Shown piece by piece: positions 33,901-45,285 of a stretch of 64,000 nt of DNA. The stretch covers positions 6,266-70,265 of the forward strand of contig VZRS01001496.1 of assembly GCA_013398055.1 (NCBI GenBank). Direction: 5' to 3'. The position numbers and the translations under genes were made by a program. Under the pieces are notes generated by a model. That model saw nothing but the letters and a program-made list of their open reading frames with translations. It was not told where the DNA came from and made no database searches. Numbering within the stretch: the stretch's first letter is position 1; every line of letters begins with the position of its first letter. This stretch comes from Ifrita kowaldi (taxonomy: Eukaryota; Chordata; Aves; Passeriformes; Cinclosomatidae).

Positions 33901-36900
33901 TTTGGTTACTTTGGGATTAGGGACTGTTTAGAGTTCATTGTTTTCCCGAACTGCCTTGCTTTGCTGTAATGCTGAGACGCCTGGGCTGCAGGAACCTAAT
34001 CCCCCTCCTCCTCCAGCAGCCTCGCTCTGTGAAAATCTGTTCTCTGCTTAAGTGCAAATTGTTGATGGGAGATAGCAGCAGGTCTTTCTGCTTCCATTTA
34101 ACATGTCAGCAGAGAAAGACATCTGCTTGCAATTATGGGCATGGCCTTGCTGAAGGATTGGCTGGGTAGATTTTATAAGGTAATAGGAAATCTTTATCAA
34201 TTCATAATTCCTGGTGTCAAAGAAAGGAATATGTTTCATTTAAAATTTTTGTCTTTTATTTTACAAAATTATAGGATAAAACATGAGATTGATATCAAGG
34301 GAAGAATCCACGTGCTCTCTGTGAAGAGTGAGTTCTGGGTTTCCCATGCAAAAGGTTCTGAGCAGGCGAGGGCCAGTCTGGGGAGTGAGCGGGCTCTGCT
34401 GCTGGTCCTTTGCTGCCCTCTGCGATCTTCTCCCACCCTTGCCTGTGTGTGCCCAGGGACCTCAGCTTGGGGGCCTGGGGAAACACTGGGACAGGCTTGT
34501 GGTCACAGGAAGGGCTGCCCAGTGGGCTGGACAAGGCTCCCCCTGCACTTTGCTCCTTCCAGCTGGGTGGGAGCCTCCTGCCTGGAGCATGGAGAGGGGG
34601 CTGCTGCCTGCCCCAGTCCCTCCATTTGCCCTTGAAGCTGCTCCTGGCAGGACACACTGTCAGCATGGCTATTCTTGGCTGTGCTCAGCCCCATTTGTGA
34701 GCCCACTGAGAGTCTGCTGTAATTTCCTCTGTGATTAAGGGTCTTAGACCATGTTCAATATCATTAAAGAAACAAGAAAATAATAATAATAATCATCTGT
34801 GCTCAGGAATGCTCCCAAGAGGAGGTGGAATTGCGTTCAGTGCCTTTCAGCTAAGAAAGCTCCTTATGCTTCAGCCTTGGCAGATTCACAGGGACAGCAT
34901 CCCTGGCTCTGGGAACTTGGTGTGCTCTTTTGTCCATCAGCACCAATTCCTGTTCCCTGCTGTACACTCCCGTGCTTGGATGTGGAGCTTCACCTCTGGG
35001 GAGAGGTTGAGAAGTGCGTCAGACTGCAGAGACAGACATTTTCCCAGTGAATGGCAGACAGATGCAGATGCCCGTTGTCCAGAGAGGCCATGAGGTCGAG
35101 GTTCTGGCAGCTGGTCTGCTTGCTGATATGGAGATGCTCTCCCTTGTCACAAGATCCCTGAGGTTTGCAATTGTTCTGCCACCACATCTGGTCTGCGCTG
35201 GGGATGGGAAACATATCCTGGACTCCTGGGCTAATGGCACTGCCCGTACATATTTGTGTGTGAAGCATGCACATGCTGCCACCAGCCCCTGACCATTCCC
35301 CAGCCCAGGGAAATCCAGAGAAGCAGCATGGGATTCAGACAGACTTGAGAACAAAACAAAGAAATGAGAAGGGTGGAGAGAATTCTGGGCCAATTTCTAA
35401 AATGCCATGAATTTCTGGGAGCAGCTTGAATGGCCAAATCTTTGTTAATGCAAGGAGAAAACATATGGCCAGGGATGCAGGCCGAGTCCAAGGCCGTGTC
35501 CCACAACAGGACAGCAGCTGTTCTGCTGGGGCTCCCGTTGTCTGCGCAGCCCTGGGCCCAGTTGTGTGTGCCAGGGGCTGCTGGGTACCCAGCCGGAGGA
35601 TGGATGTGCTTGTTCCTTGCAGAGCAGAAACAGTCTGGTTTAATTTTAAACTCCCAGATGTTTATTGTGTTACCAGAATTTCTTTTAACTGAAGCAAATT
35701 CAAACTATTCATCTTTAAGTTCTCAGACATGAGACATGGGGAGGTTTGTTTCTCTGCAACTCCCAGCTAAGCCCTGGCCTGGTGGGGTGTGCTGTGGCAT
35801 CCCACTGAGGGCAGACCACCTGCCCTGGTGCATCTGCAGGGTCTCCACATCCAGGTGCCCCTGGTGTGAGATGGGTGTCTCATGATGCCCGCAGCCATCT
35901 CCATTTGGGCAGCACATTCTGTTGGGTGGGCTGGCTCTTCCGTCTGCAGCCCCTCAGTGGAGAAGAGACAGACAGACAGCCATGCCCCTACTGCTTCCCT
36001 GGCATGCAGCTCCCCAGATACCCACATGGCTGGGGACCAGGCTGCCAGTGTGGACCTGCAGCTTGGAGCTTGGCTTGCAAGTGGGTGCTGGATGTATCTG
36101 GAGGTGTTCCCAGACTGCAGGGTCTCCCCATTGCCTCTGTCCACCAGCTGCCCTCCAGCAACACCAGGAGTGGGAGGAGATGCCCTGTGGGATGGTACTG
36201 GTGTGTCATTGATAGTCCCCTGTCACCTGCAGCACTGCTCTGGTGGGAACTCACTGGTCTCAGTCATACAGTGGGAAGACATCCCAAGAGCTCTGGACTT
36301 TGCATCGTGTTGCAGTTCTGGGGATGCTGCTGGTCACAGAGGCACAGGAGAATCTTCCAGAGCCCCCCAGGGTGCTCCGGACTCCCTGTACCCTGGGCTG
36401 GCAGCCTCCATCTGAGGTCTGCAGGTGATGCACCCAGGGAAGGTGCAGGCTGGTGGGCTTGCTAGTTGTCTCCTGCTGATTTGGAGCATTAGACTATGCA
36501 GGATTGAGTTTGACTTCTTCCCCTCTCCCCAGTTTTTTAGTAGCTGACAGTTGTTACCAGCGTGAGGTACTAACTTCTTATTTTGAACGCATGAGTTCAG
36601 GCTCGTTAATCACTTCCAAATGTCCCCGTCTAAGGGCGATATTGTTTCAGCTTTCAGCCACTAATTTTTTGAAATCTCTGAAATAAGACTCTGCTCTTGA
36701 ACATGTGCTGGAGAGTTGTTCCTTTCCGCTGTATTTTAAAAATATACATGTGGTTTAATTCAACAAGAGGGCTAGAGGGGACATTTTTCCTCCAGTTTTT
36801 TCCCCCTCTTTTTCTTTAGAGCTGTATCTGCCAAACCACCCAGCTCTGTGCCAGCAGCAGCCCCTGGATGATCCCAAATGCATCTGGGGGTTAAGAAGTG

Positions 36901-37955
36901 TGTTTCTGGGCAAGCTCAGTGCTGCTGCCCTGCAGTACAGACTGAGATGTACCCGGGTCAAGGACAACTGCCTCAACTTGGGCCTCATGTACCAGACACA
37001 AGGAGAAGGGTTGGGCTGACAGCAGCTCCAGAGCATGGGCCACTGGAGCAACCTTGGAGTTGTGCTCCCTCACTCTTGCAGCAAGGAGGGCTCTGCTTGC
37101 TTTGCCAGTCTGCTGGACAAGACAAAGCCCAGCTGTGATGGGGATTCAGGCTGCTGGGCTTGAAAAGTCAGTGAGTGCTGCAAAGCCATAGGAGAAGTGT
37201 CAATGCCTTTCCGTGAACACTCACGGCTCCAGCAGGCTCTGAAAATCTGTGGATATATTAAAGCAATGGGATATGATTATTCAAGAATGTGAACTGCAGG
37301 AAGGAGTCCTGCCAGGCCTAAAGACCTCAAGGAACTTGGTTGTGTCTTGGCTCAGGGATCTCAAGGAAAAATTTATTTCTGTGACTAAACTGGCTTTCAT
37401 GTGTCCTCCAGTGAGGATGCTCCGTGTCCAGCAGCAGAGTCCGGGGTAGAGATGTGCTGCAGGGGAAGATGTAGAGAAAGACGATGGATGGATGGATAGA
37501 CAGACCCTTGACTGGGCAGCTGGTGCCACTCTGGCAGCCTTTCCCTGAGCATGTGTGTGTCTGTCCAGTTGTCACCTTCTCCATTTGGGTCAGGAAACTC
37601 GCAATGCCTCAGCTGCTGCAGGTATTTGGAGCAGAAAGTCCTTGATTTCCCTGTTTCCTAGGGGAGGAAGCTTCAGCAGGAGGGCTAGGAAAGCTGCACA
37701 GAGTCACTCAAAGGTTAAAAGGCAAAAGATTAATTTAAAATAGAGAGGATTCCGAATTTAAAATCTTTTTGGGGGTCTGGGGTCCTGGTTTATGTCTTCC
37801 AAGCACCTGGATTTAACATATGTGGTTAAGCAGGAGCAGAGATGCTCCCATTTCCCCAAGGTGTTTTGTGGCTCCCAGTAATTCAGTTTAAGGGCTGGGG
37901 TGTCAATGGAGACTCCAGCAGAGCAGAGAGGAGCTTTGAGCAGAGCTTTACGCGG
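30926..37955. other. SFRP1 3' flank, no gene seen
   Basis: There are no recognisable exons or clear mobile elements. Short simple repeats occur at 34782-34796 (taa-type) and 37485-37503 (gatg-type). Open frames up to 199 codons are present at 35.9-36.5 kb, but they overlap on several frames of GC-rich sequence and carry no family signature. Confidence 0.55.
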
Positions 37956-37959
37956 TTCC

Positions 37960-38395
37960 TCTCCGGAAGAGCAGATCCAGGAGCCAGAACACGCAACTTC
38001 CCGCTGGCTGTAACCAGAGGAACAATGAACAAAGGGGTTGGGGGGGCTCCGCGTGGGACAGCGTGTCAGGCTCGGAGTTCGGCTCCCACAGCACCGGGGA
38101 ACTGTGGAGCAGCAGTTCGGGCTCTGTGGGGGGAGCGGGGGGCGATGCCCGAGGGGCCGATGCGGAGGGGCCATCCCGAGGCGGGGGGCGATGCTCGGAG
38201 CAGCGGCGGGTGCCACCTCACGGTGGCGGAGGGGAGCGGGCCGGGAGCGGGGAGGGACCCCGAGCGCACCGAGGGCTCCCGCGGGAGCTCCGCGCTCCCC
38301 TCGCCCCGAGGCGCTGTCCTGCGCCACCTCTGCAGCTGCCGCCGGGTCTCTCTCCCGACCCGAATTCTCCGTGGTTTCTCAACCGAAGCAAATGG
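37960..38395. promoter_or_regulatory. CpG island downstream of SFRP1
   Basis: Dense CpG and GC content over about 430 bases, 10.5 kb past the SFRP1 stop. It ends abruptly at a CR1 fragment. It could be an orphan promoter, an enhancer island or the first exon of a non-coding RNA. Open frames of up to 214 codons run through it on several frames, which is expected from composition. Confidence 0.5.
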
Positions 38396-38570
38396 TCACA
38401 GAATCCCAGAACAGTTTGGGTTGAAAGGGACTGTAAAGACTATCCAGTTCCAGCAACCTGCCATGGCCAGGGACACCTGCCACTAGACCAGGTTGCTCAT
38501 AATCCCGTCTGGTCTGACCTGGAACACCTCCAGCGGTGTGGCATCCTCAATTGTCCCTCGAGGGTAGAGA
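38396..38570 (-). mobile_element. CR1 LINE 3'-end fragment
   Basis: It begins TCACAGAATCCCAGAACAGT, then GGTTGAAAGGGACTG, GGCCAGGGACACCTGCCACT and AGACCAGGTTGCTC, the reverse complement of the CR1 3' end. Minus orientation, with the 3' terminus at the left touching the CpG island. Confidence 0.93.
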
Positions 38571-41500
38571 TGCGCCCTACAGCATATCGAAGGATGTCTG
38601 TGGCTGTAATCCCCGGGGATCTCTGAGTGAGGGGAGAGCTTGGCTGACAGTGTTGTTTAGCAGCTGAACTTCTAAATGGCACGGCAACAGCAACAGTTAG
38701 GATTTTAACTGCAATGTCAAGTCAAGCAAAGGGTTAATACAAAAATCTCCTCCATATCCATTCCTTGGAAATTACCTCCGCAGGGCCCTCCCAGAGATAC
38801 AGCTATCTTGTGTCCATGCTGCAGGAGACAGGACTTACCCTGAGCCTGACAGTTTGCTGCTCTCCCCAGACATTTCCTTGGCAGTTGGTTTTAATTATCG
38901 TCACTATGTACCTCACCTGCTCCTGCAGACTTGGCACCACGAACTACTGAGAGACTGATGGAGTATCACATGGTGTCCCCACTGGGCTGGACAGGAGTTA
39001 CTGCTCAGGGTGTCGGCATGGGAGGCTTGCTCTCATCAGCTCCTCTGGGCGTTGCCTTAACTCGTGCCAGGTCTAGGTTTGGCCCAGGGAACAAGAAACT
39101 TGCAGGAAATGCTCTTTTCCCTCCTGCAGCACTAGAAGTGCACAGGGTTCTGCAGTTCACTCTCGTGGACTTTGGACCTGTTTGTGCTGGTCAGCTGGGC
39201 AAGACTCTGCTTCATACGAAGCAGGGAGAAGGGCTGATGGACACACACAGCTCCTTCCCTCTGCCTTGTAGCTCAGCTTCTGCATGGCAGTGAGCAGGAG
39301 GCAAAACTGCCCGGGCACGTTTTGCAAGCCTGGAGGCCACTTGTTTCCCAGGTGAGCCCATATGAGACGTGCAGTCCAGAACTCTTCTTTTTCCCCCCAC
39401 CTGGATGCTGGAGCTGTTAACGGGGACATGTGAGGAATCACGGCTGTGATCACTGTGGAGATGCGCAAGCGCTGCGTGTGCAGGACACAGGCACCACTGT
39501 CTGTTTGTACCTTTCAAAATGTGTTTACACCAACCTGTCAGTTAAATACAGCCTTTTGACATAAAGCAAAAGCATCCCAAGGAGAGAAGGGAAAAACCCA
39601 TTCAGTGAATGGGTTGGTTCTACTCCCTGGAAAAGATACAAAGCCCCAAGCCACAACCAGTGCACTCGGAGGCTCTCGGTGAGAGAGTCCAGATCACTTT
39701 TTTTTTGGAGGAGAAAGCTTACTGAGAGGTTAGAAAAAAATATTACCAGAATGAAGCTACTCATCACAGACTCTCAGACTGCTGAGGGTTTCTTTACACT
39801 GCTGAGAGCACCCTTCTCTCTTTGAGTCCTACACTGGAAAAAGGACTTTTTTGGTGTGCTGCAGGGTCTGATCAGCTGAATGTTTCCAAACTGCATGGGA
39901 TCTACCTCACTGCACGGATCTGGCACGAGCAGCCCCAATGGCACCCTCTGAGCTCCGTCCCAGGGCTACTGCTCTGGCTGTCCTCACCAGCAAATCCTGC
40001 CAGTCTTACCTCTACCTGCAAGAAAAGGGTCATTGGTGTGTGTCTCCAAGCAAATTATTTTTTTTCTGGCCACAGAGAGCAGCCAGTGAAGCAGCCTTCC
40101 CACCCCCATGCCCCGGGGCTGTAGCTGAAAAGGGCTCTGCTGTCCAAGTGAAAGCTGAATGCGAGCTGAGGGAAAACAGATGGTTTCAAGATCAAGCCCA
40201 TCATATGAATGAGAAGCCAAACTGCTGATGGATGGGGCAGTGTTTAGCTCAGGCATGGAGCCAAATGCACTGCTGTCCTTCCCAAACTGTAGGTCTGCTG
40301 ATGACCAAGAACACAGACCCCTGGAAGGGTCCAGAAGAGCCTGGCTCTGAACAGAGAGTTGACTCAGCTGGAGCTCGTGCTGCATCCCAGCATTTCAGCT
40401 CTGCTGCAGTATCGTTCCACAGCACAGACTTGGGATGTGCATTTACATTCCAGTCCTGGGGTTTACCCATTTGAGGCAGGTTTTAGCTGCCCAGCTGTGG
40501 CACCATGGCTCTCTGTAGGCTGCCACACTCAGTGGGCCCCTTCCCCAAAAACGCTATGTTATTGGCCCATGGTGAGCTCTTGGTAGCAGTCCAATGTCCC
40601 AAAGTGCCCCGTGTGCACTGGGAAAACATGACCTTTGCTAGATCCTGGGTTGGTGGTGGGGCTGGGATTTGGAATGGCAGCAGAAGTGCCACTCATGCTT
40701 GTGAGTGGCTGTCTGATGTGGTGACAGACACTTGGAATAGGCAGCAAGGCTGCAGTAGGGAGCTAGGACTTGTGCTGTCTCAACAGTGTGCTTCACCCCC
40801 AGCCTCAGAAAATCTCTAAGAGGAAATTGGATTTAAAATGGTTCTTCCTGACTTCCAGAAGGCACAGGAGTTAAGGAGGGCTGAGCAAGGGTCACTCATC
40901 ACCAGCTCATTAAAGGCAGAAACCCAAAACCCCAGGGAATTTGGCGCTCTGAGGCAGCCTCTGACATGGGTCATTGGCATGGGCTGCTCCATGCTGTGAT
41001 TTGGCAGTTGGGAATGCACACTGCTCTGCACCCCAAAACCATGTCCAAATGGGGATGTTTTTGTTACTTTTAGCATTACATACAAAGTGTTTCCTCTTTT
41101 CATCGCATAGGACCAAATCCGAGGTGGTGTTTATTTTTGGAGATGTAGATGCTTTGTTTCTGTAGATCTTTGGGTAGAGTTGTGTTGTATTTTCATTCGC
41201 ATTTTTCATATATAATTCGATATAGAGTTGTGTGTTTGAGAGTGTGCACGGCCTGGGGGAGGAGCATCCCTCACCACTGTTCCTGTGGCCTCAATGGGAT
41301 CACAGCGGGACTGACAGCGCAGTGGACAACTGGGAAGGCAGGGGGAGACAGAGGGACGGCTGATGCAACGGCACCTGTCCTGCTGCCCACTCCAGGGAAG
41401 AGCAGAGCATACACTGGCAGTTTTCCATGAGCATCCTCTCCCGACACTGTCAGCATCCTGCACCTGTGGGCTGCCGGGGGAGGCCTTCAGCTGCGAAGTT

Positions 41501-41880
41501 GCCTCTGAAGGAGGATTTCCCCTTTTCACCGGGAGCATCATCCCCTTGCTCTGCCACATGGTGCAACTGCAGTTTTTGAGAATGAAGACGGAAGGAGCCA
41601 CCAGCATCCCTTCTACCCCACCGCCATTTGCACATCAATGTGCTCTCCCTTATGGGGTGAATTCAGAAAAAAACACATTTGCACTTGAATACCCAGCTAA
41701 CATCTGGGCCAGCAGTTGATGTCTCGATCCATCTCCAAGGCTCACTGCTACAAGCACTTAACTTTACCCTTGCCCAGATGTGCCTGTTCTCTGAGCTGTG
41801 CAGAAAGGCAAAAATTGCACAGGGTGGAATGTATTGGAATTGGCACTTTGGAAAATGCACGCTCTGCTGGAATGTGCTAA
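38571..41880. other. Intergenic, nothing recognised
   Basis: No coding exon, RNA gene or clear repeat was recognised. Open frames on both strands are short and mutually overlapping. Confidence 0.5.
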
Positions 41881-41884
41881 CATC

Positions 41885-42150
41885 CAGCTCACACAGAAGG
41901 GCAATTAACTCTATTTATGTTCATGAGCCTGAATCTAAAACTGGCTTCAGAAAGCAGCTCACTCACATCAAAGGGCTTTATAATCATTATGCTAAAGTAT
42001 TTCTTTTGAAAACATTTTCCGTTTCTTAAACAGTTAGGATATTTATAAAATATGGCATCAATTACTACATATTTCTTTATTCACACTGATTAAACAACCT
42101 ATAATTATATTTAAGCCTCTTATTTGTATATCATGGCAGCATTAAGAAAA
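41885..42150. promoter_or_regulatory. AT-rich element resembling a conserved non-coding element
   Basis: The block is AT-rich and non-repetitive inside GC-richer flanks, with several TAAT and ATTA homeodomain-type cores. An exact TCF/LEF-type site, CATCAAAGG, lies at 41966-41974. Such blocks near Wnt-pathway genes are often enhancers. This rests on composition and motifs only; conservation has not been tested. Confidence 0.3.
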
Positions 42151-42514
42151 GCTCTGTGATTTGTCTGTGTGGTTTTTTTCCAAATAGCAGAGGGCTGTGG
42201 TCTCTCTCCTCCTTTGGAGTATTAATGTGGTGGTGTTGCCCAAACAGCAGCAGCCAGGTGTCTGCTGCCCCAGCCAGCTCCTGGCAAACGGGTGGGCTGA
42301 GGCTGGCAATGTATTGTGACAGTTAATATTCGGCTCTCTGTTTCTTGGACGCTGAGTGCAGTGTTTACAGCAGCTTCTCACAGTCATTTACCCACAGGAA
42401 AACATTTTCTTGGATCCCTTTTGCTTGCTGTGAAACAGTGTTGGAATAACCAAACCCTCTCTGGCAGTCCGTTGCTCACAAAGGCAGTGTGGGCTTAGCC
42501 CTGCTACAGGCGCG

Positions 42515-42553
42515 GTGCAGGGACCCTGTGCAGGGACCCTGTGCAGGGACCCT
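42515..42553. repeat. 13-bp minisatellite, three units
   Basis: Three perfect tandem copies of GTGCAGGGACCCT are followed by a broken fourth copy. The unit is GC-rich and not a multiple of known coding repeats. Confidence 0.95.
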
Positions 42554-42559
42554 GTGTGC

Positions 42560-43640
42560 TCCCCAGGGCTGTGCTTGGCTGGCACCGGTGCAGGGCTGTG
42601 GGAAGCAGCTGGGACAGGGCTGGCAGAATGGCCTGGGCGCTGCAGCATTGCTGCTGATCTCTTTGAACTTCCTTGTTGGAAGTGTCTGAAAGCAAAGTTC
42701 CTGCTTGAATAAGGAGCACTGTGGTTTGTCCACACCCTTTGGTTTGTCCAGACAACATGCAGGTCTCAGGACAGGGTATTTCGGTGCTCAGCCAGCACTT
42801 TGAAACTGTGTGCTTGGATGGGGTGTCTGCCGAGGTAAGGCTGGCGGAGATCAGTACACAGGTGCTATCCCAGTGCAAAACATTCCCGCCTTGCTTTAGC
42901 TGAGGAGGAATTCCCAGTTTGTCCCAGCACAGTTGCTGGAACACGTGGCTGGAGATGACCGAATAACAACCCAGACGGGACCAGACGCACAGCTCCTTTG
43001 TCCCCCCGCAGTCAGGAACTGTGTGTTTTGCTCGTTCTCCTGCACGGATGGTGTGTTCCCAGAGGATCAGCCTGGCTCCGTGATTGGCAGTTGGCAGCAC
43101 AGGGAATGGCAGTCTGGAATTCCCAGATGGCAGTCTGGAATTTGTGCTGTGTTGGCGAGGTACAAGCCATTGTTTCCCTCTTGGCAGAGCGGCTGAGAGA
43201 GTCCCAGCACAGCGGGGCAGGGGACTCTCTTGCTCTGTTTATGGCTCTAACGTTTTGCATTGTTTCTGCCGACCTTTGTGCCCCAAACACTTCCCCTCTC
43301 TTGTGAAAGTAGGGCTTTCTGCCTTAGAAAATCTTCGAGATGGAGAAGTCTGTACAGTGGGAGAACTGAAACAGAGTTTCATTTTTCCACCCTGTTTTTC
43401 TTCAGTGGCCCTTCTGTTCAGTTAGCGATGGTAGTGACACAGATATCTAGCAGGAGCAAACAGATTGGTCCAACTGAGAACTTGAGTCACTTCCAAAATC
43501 CCTATACAATATTTCACAAGCCACATCTGATCCTTGAAGCTCCTTGTTTTCTGTGATTACACCTTCTATGTTGTCTATAGTCATCCTGTCTGACCTGGGG
43601 CTTCCAAGTGCCGTTGTACTGGTCACTTAGCTCCTGCTGC
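42560..43640. other. Intergenic with a short tandem duplication
   Basis: No gene is recognised. A 21-bp unit beginning ATGGCAGTCTGGAATT is directly duplicated at 43106-43142; the second copy is partial. The rest is unique sequence. Confidence 0.5.
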
Positions 43641-43646
43641 ACTTAC

Positions 43647-43853
43647 GTGGTACAGGTTGAGATACTTCTGGGAGGGAGAAGGGCACCCGGGTGGGCACAC
43701 ATGCTTTTCCCCAACAAGGTCCTTCTCCTTGAGGCAGGATACATTAGCTCCAGCTGGGAACGCAGAGCTCCTGCTCTTTGATAAGCATCTCTCAATACCT
43801 GAACTGTTTCCTCCGAGTAAAAAGGATTCGATGGCAAGATACTTGTATCACTT
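43647..43853 (-). other. Exon-like segment of unknown gene
   Basis: On the minus strand a 207-nt interval is bounded by an AG acceptor (tttgcacag) and a strong donor (gtaagt). The 68 whole codons of one frame are open, and the exon is phase 2-2, so it could be inserted or skipped without shifting a frame. It reads SNPFYSEETVQVLRDAYQRA, then GALRSQLELMYPASRRR, which looks helical and charged. I recognise no family. The chance of an open 68-codon frame is a few per cent, so it may be fortuitous. Confidence 0.22.
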
Positions 43854-44545
43854 CTGTGCAAATATCAGATTACAGCCTAGAAACCAGATTGTCTGCAATT
43901 AGATGACTGAATTAATGGGAAGACAGAAAGAATCCTGTACAATATGAAAGAGGTTCATTGTTTGCCTGCAGATACTGAAATTTCTTCAGTTCACTCTCAG
44001 AAAAGCACTGTTGTGTCTTCCAGAGTGGCACAGAATTTGATCTGCTCTTTCTTTCAGCTTGGGATGGGGTCCAAAGTAAATTCCCTGCAGATCACCTTAC
44101 TTTATGAATAAGAGGAGCTCCTCCTGCAGTACCTGTGCTAGGAAAAAAACAGCTGTGAATGCTGCTGGAGCTGCACACTGAGAACAGGAGCAATCCCGGG
44201 ATTCAGAAATACTTCTCCCAGGGCTGGTTGGCCAGGAGTAGGTGCTGGGCTGTGGGTGAACTGCCAGGGGAAGGGGCAGCTTGCAGCTGGTACCACTCCA
44301 AAGCAGAATGCCCCAAACCCGCTGGTTTACACTTGACCCTCCAAAATAATTTTTCTCTGTTTGAGGCATGTAGAGGAGGAGGAATTGTCTAACAGCAGGG
44401 AAGCCTATGAGCTGTTAGATGTGGCTCGCCTGGGATTACACCTCAGTTTTTGACTTGGATCCCTTTAGGGCTGGGACATTGGTGCTCACCAGCCTGCCCA
44501 GCACCCCGACTCTCAAATCCCTGGGAGCTTTGTGGAGGGGGATCA
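43854..44545. other. Intergenic, nothing recognised
   Basis: Unique sequence without a clear repeat or exon. Confidence 0.5.
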
Positions 44546-44549
44546 CAGA

Positions 44550-44720
44550 GACTGGAAACTTGGTTTGTCACTTGTGGTGCCTGTGGACAGGGTTCAGTGG
44601 TGGCCTCAGCAGTGCTGGGGTAATGCTTGGACCTGCTGGTCTTAAGGGTCTTTTCCAGCCTACATGCTTCTGTGATTCCGTGATGCTGCGATCCCGTTCT
44701 GTGATTCCATGATTCCATGT
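44550..44720 (+). mobile_element. CR1 LINE 3'-end fragment
   Basis: It contains AGTGCTGGGGTAATGCTTGG, CTTAAGGGTCTTTTCCAGCC and then several degenerate GTGATTCCATGATTCCATG-type tail units. This is the CR1 terminus in plus orientation. The 3' end stops about 30 bases before a CpG island. Confidence 0.9.
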
Positions 44721-44749
44721 CTTGCAAGAACATAAGGCGTACTGTTCCG

Positions 44750-45180
44750 GGGAGTCATGAAGCCCCGGAGCTACTGCCAGAGGCTTTTTCTGTTCCCGAA
44801 GCTGTTTCTGAGGGGAGGGTGGGGTGAGTCGGGTGGCGAAGCCTCCCCGTTCCCCACTCTGGAGGCTGCGGCTCCGAGGAGGAGCGGGGATTTTCCAGGT
44901 TTCCATCTCCCTTAGGTTGTGGTGCCTCCTGCTGACGGCTGCGGGAGCTCCGCACCCCGGGCGGGCCCCGTTCTGCTGCGGGGCGGCCCCGGGGCAGGGG
45001 TCTCAGTGCCCCGCGCTCCCCCCGCCCGCCGGGCTGCGGGATCCCGGGATTTGTCCCCAAAGCCGCGCGGTGGCGCGTTTGTCCCGGGAACGGCGTCGCG
45101 GGGGGGGCGGAGCGCGGGTCCCACCCCCGTGCGCCCCGGGGGCCGGGTGAGCGGCTGCCCCGGTCCTGCTCACCTCAGCT
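44750..45180. promoter_or_regulatory. CpG island
   Basis: Very CpG-rich for about 430 bases, then an abrupt switch to AT-rich DNA. A plus-strand frame from 44824 is open for 108 codons and meets a good donor (GTGAGCGG, about 45146), so a first exon is conceivable. A minus-strand frame is also open, and neither resembles a known protein. Orphan promoter or regulatory island. Confidence 0.5.
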
Positions 45181-45199
45181 CCCTGTCTTCGCCAAGCTT

Positions 45200-45285
45200 C
45201 ATTATTTTCGTTATTTATAGTGCATTTATCTATTATCTGTATACATATATAATATACTTATAATATATTTTATTATTTTTAATTG
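45200..45285. repeat. AT-rich low-complexity tract
   Basis: TATA, ATAT and TTAT runs (for example around 45240-45275) directly follow the CpG island. Confidence 0.85.

Noticed and set aside
35866..36465. 199-codon plus-strand frame downstream of SFRP1
   Set aside because: Two other plus frames and a minus frame are open over the same DNA. Composition explains them, and the peptide has no recognisable domain.
37842..38626. Long frames through the CpG island and CR1 at 38 kb
   Set aside because: They run from CpG-island sequence directly into an antisense CR1 end, so they are not a conserved protein.
43106..43142. 21-bp direct duplication
   Set aside because: Only one full and one partial copy; reported as part of the intergenic description, not as a system.
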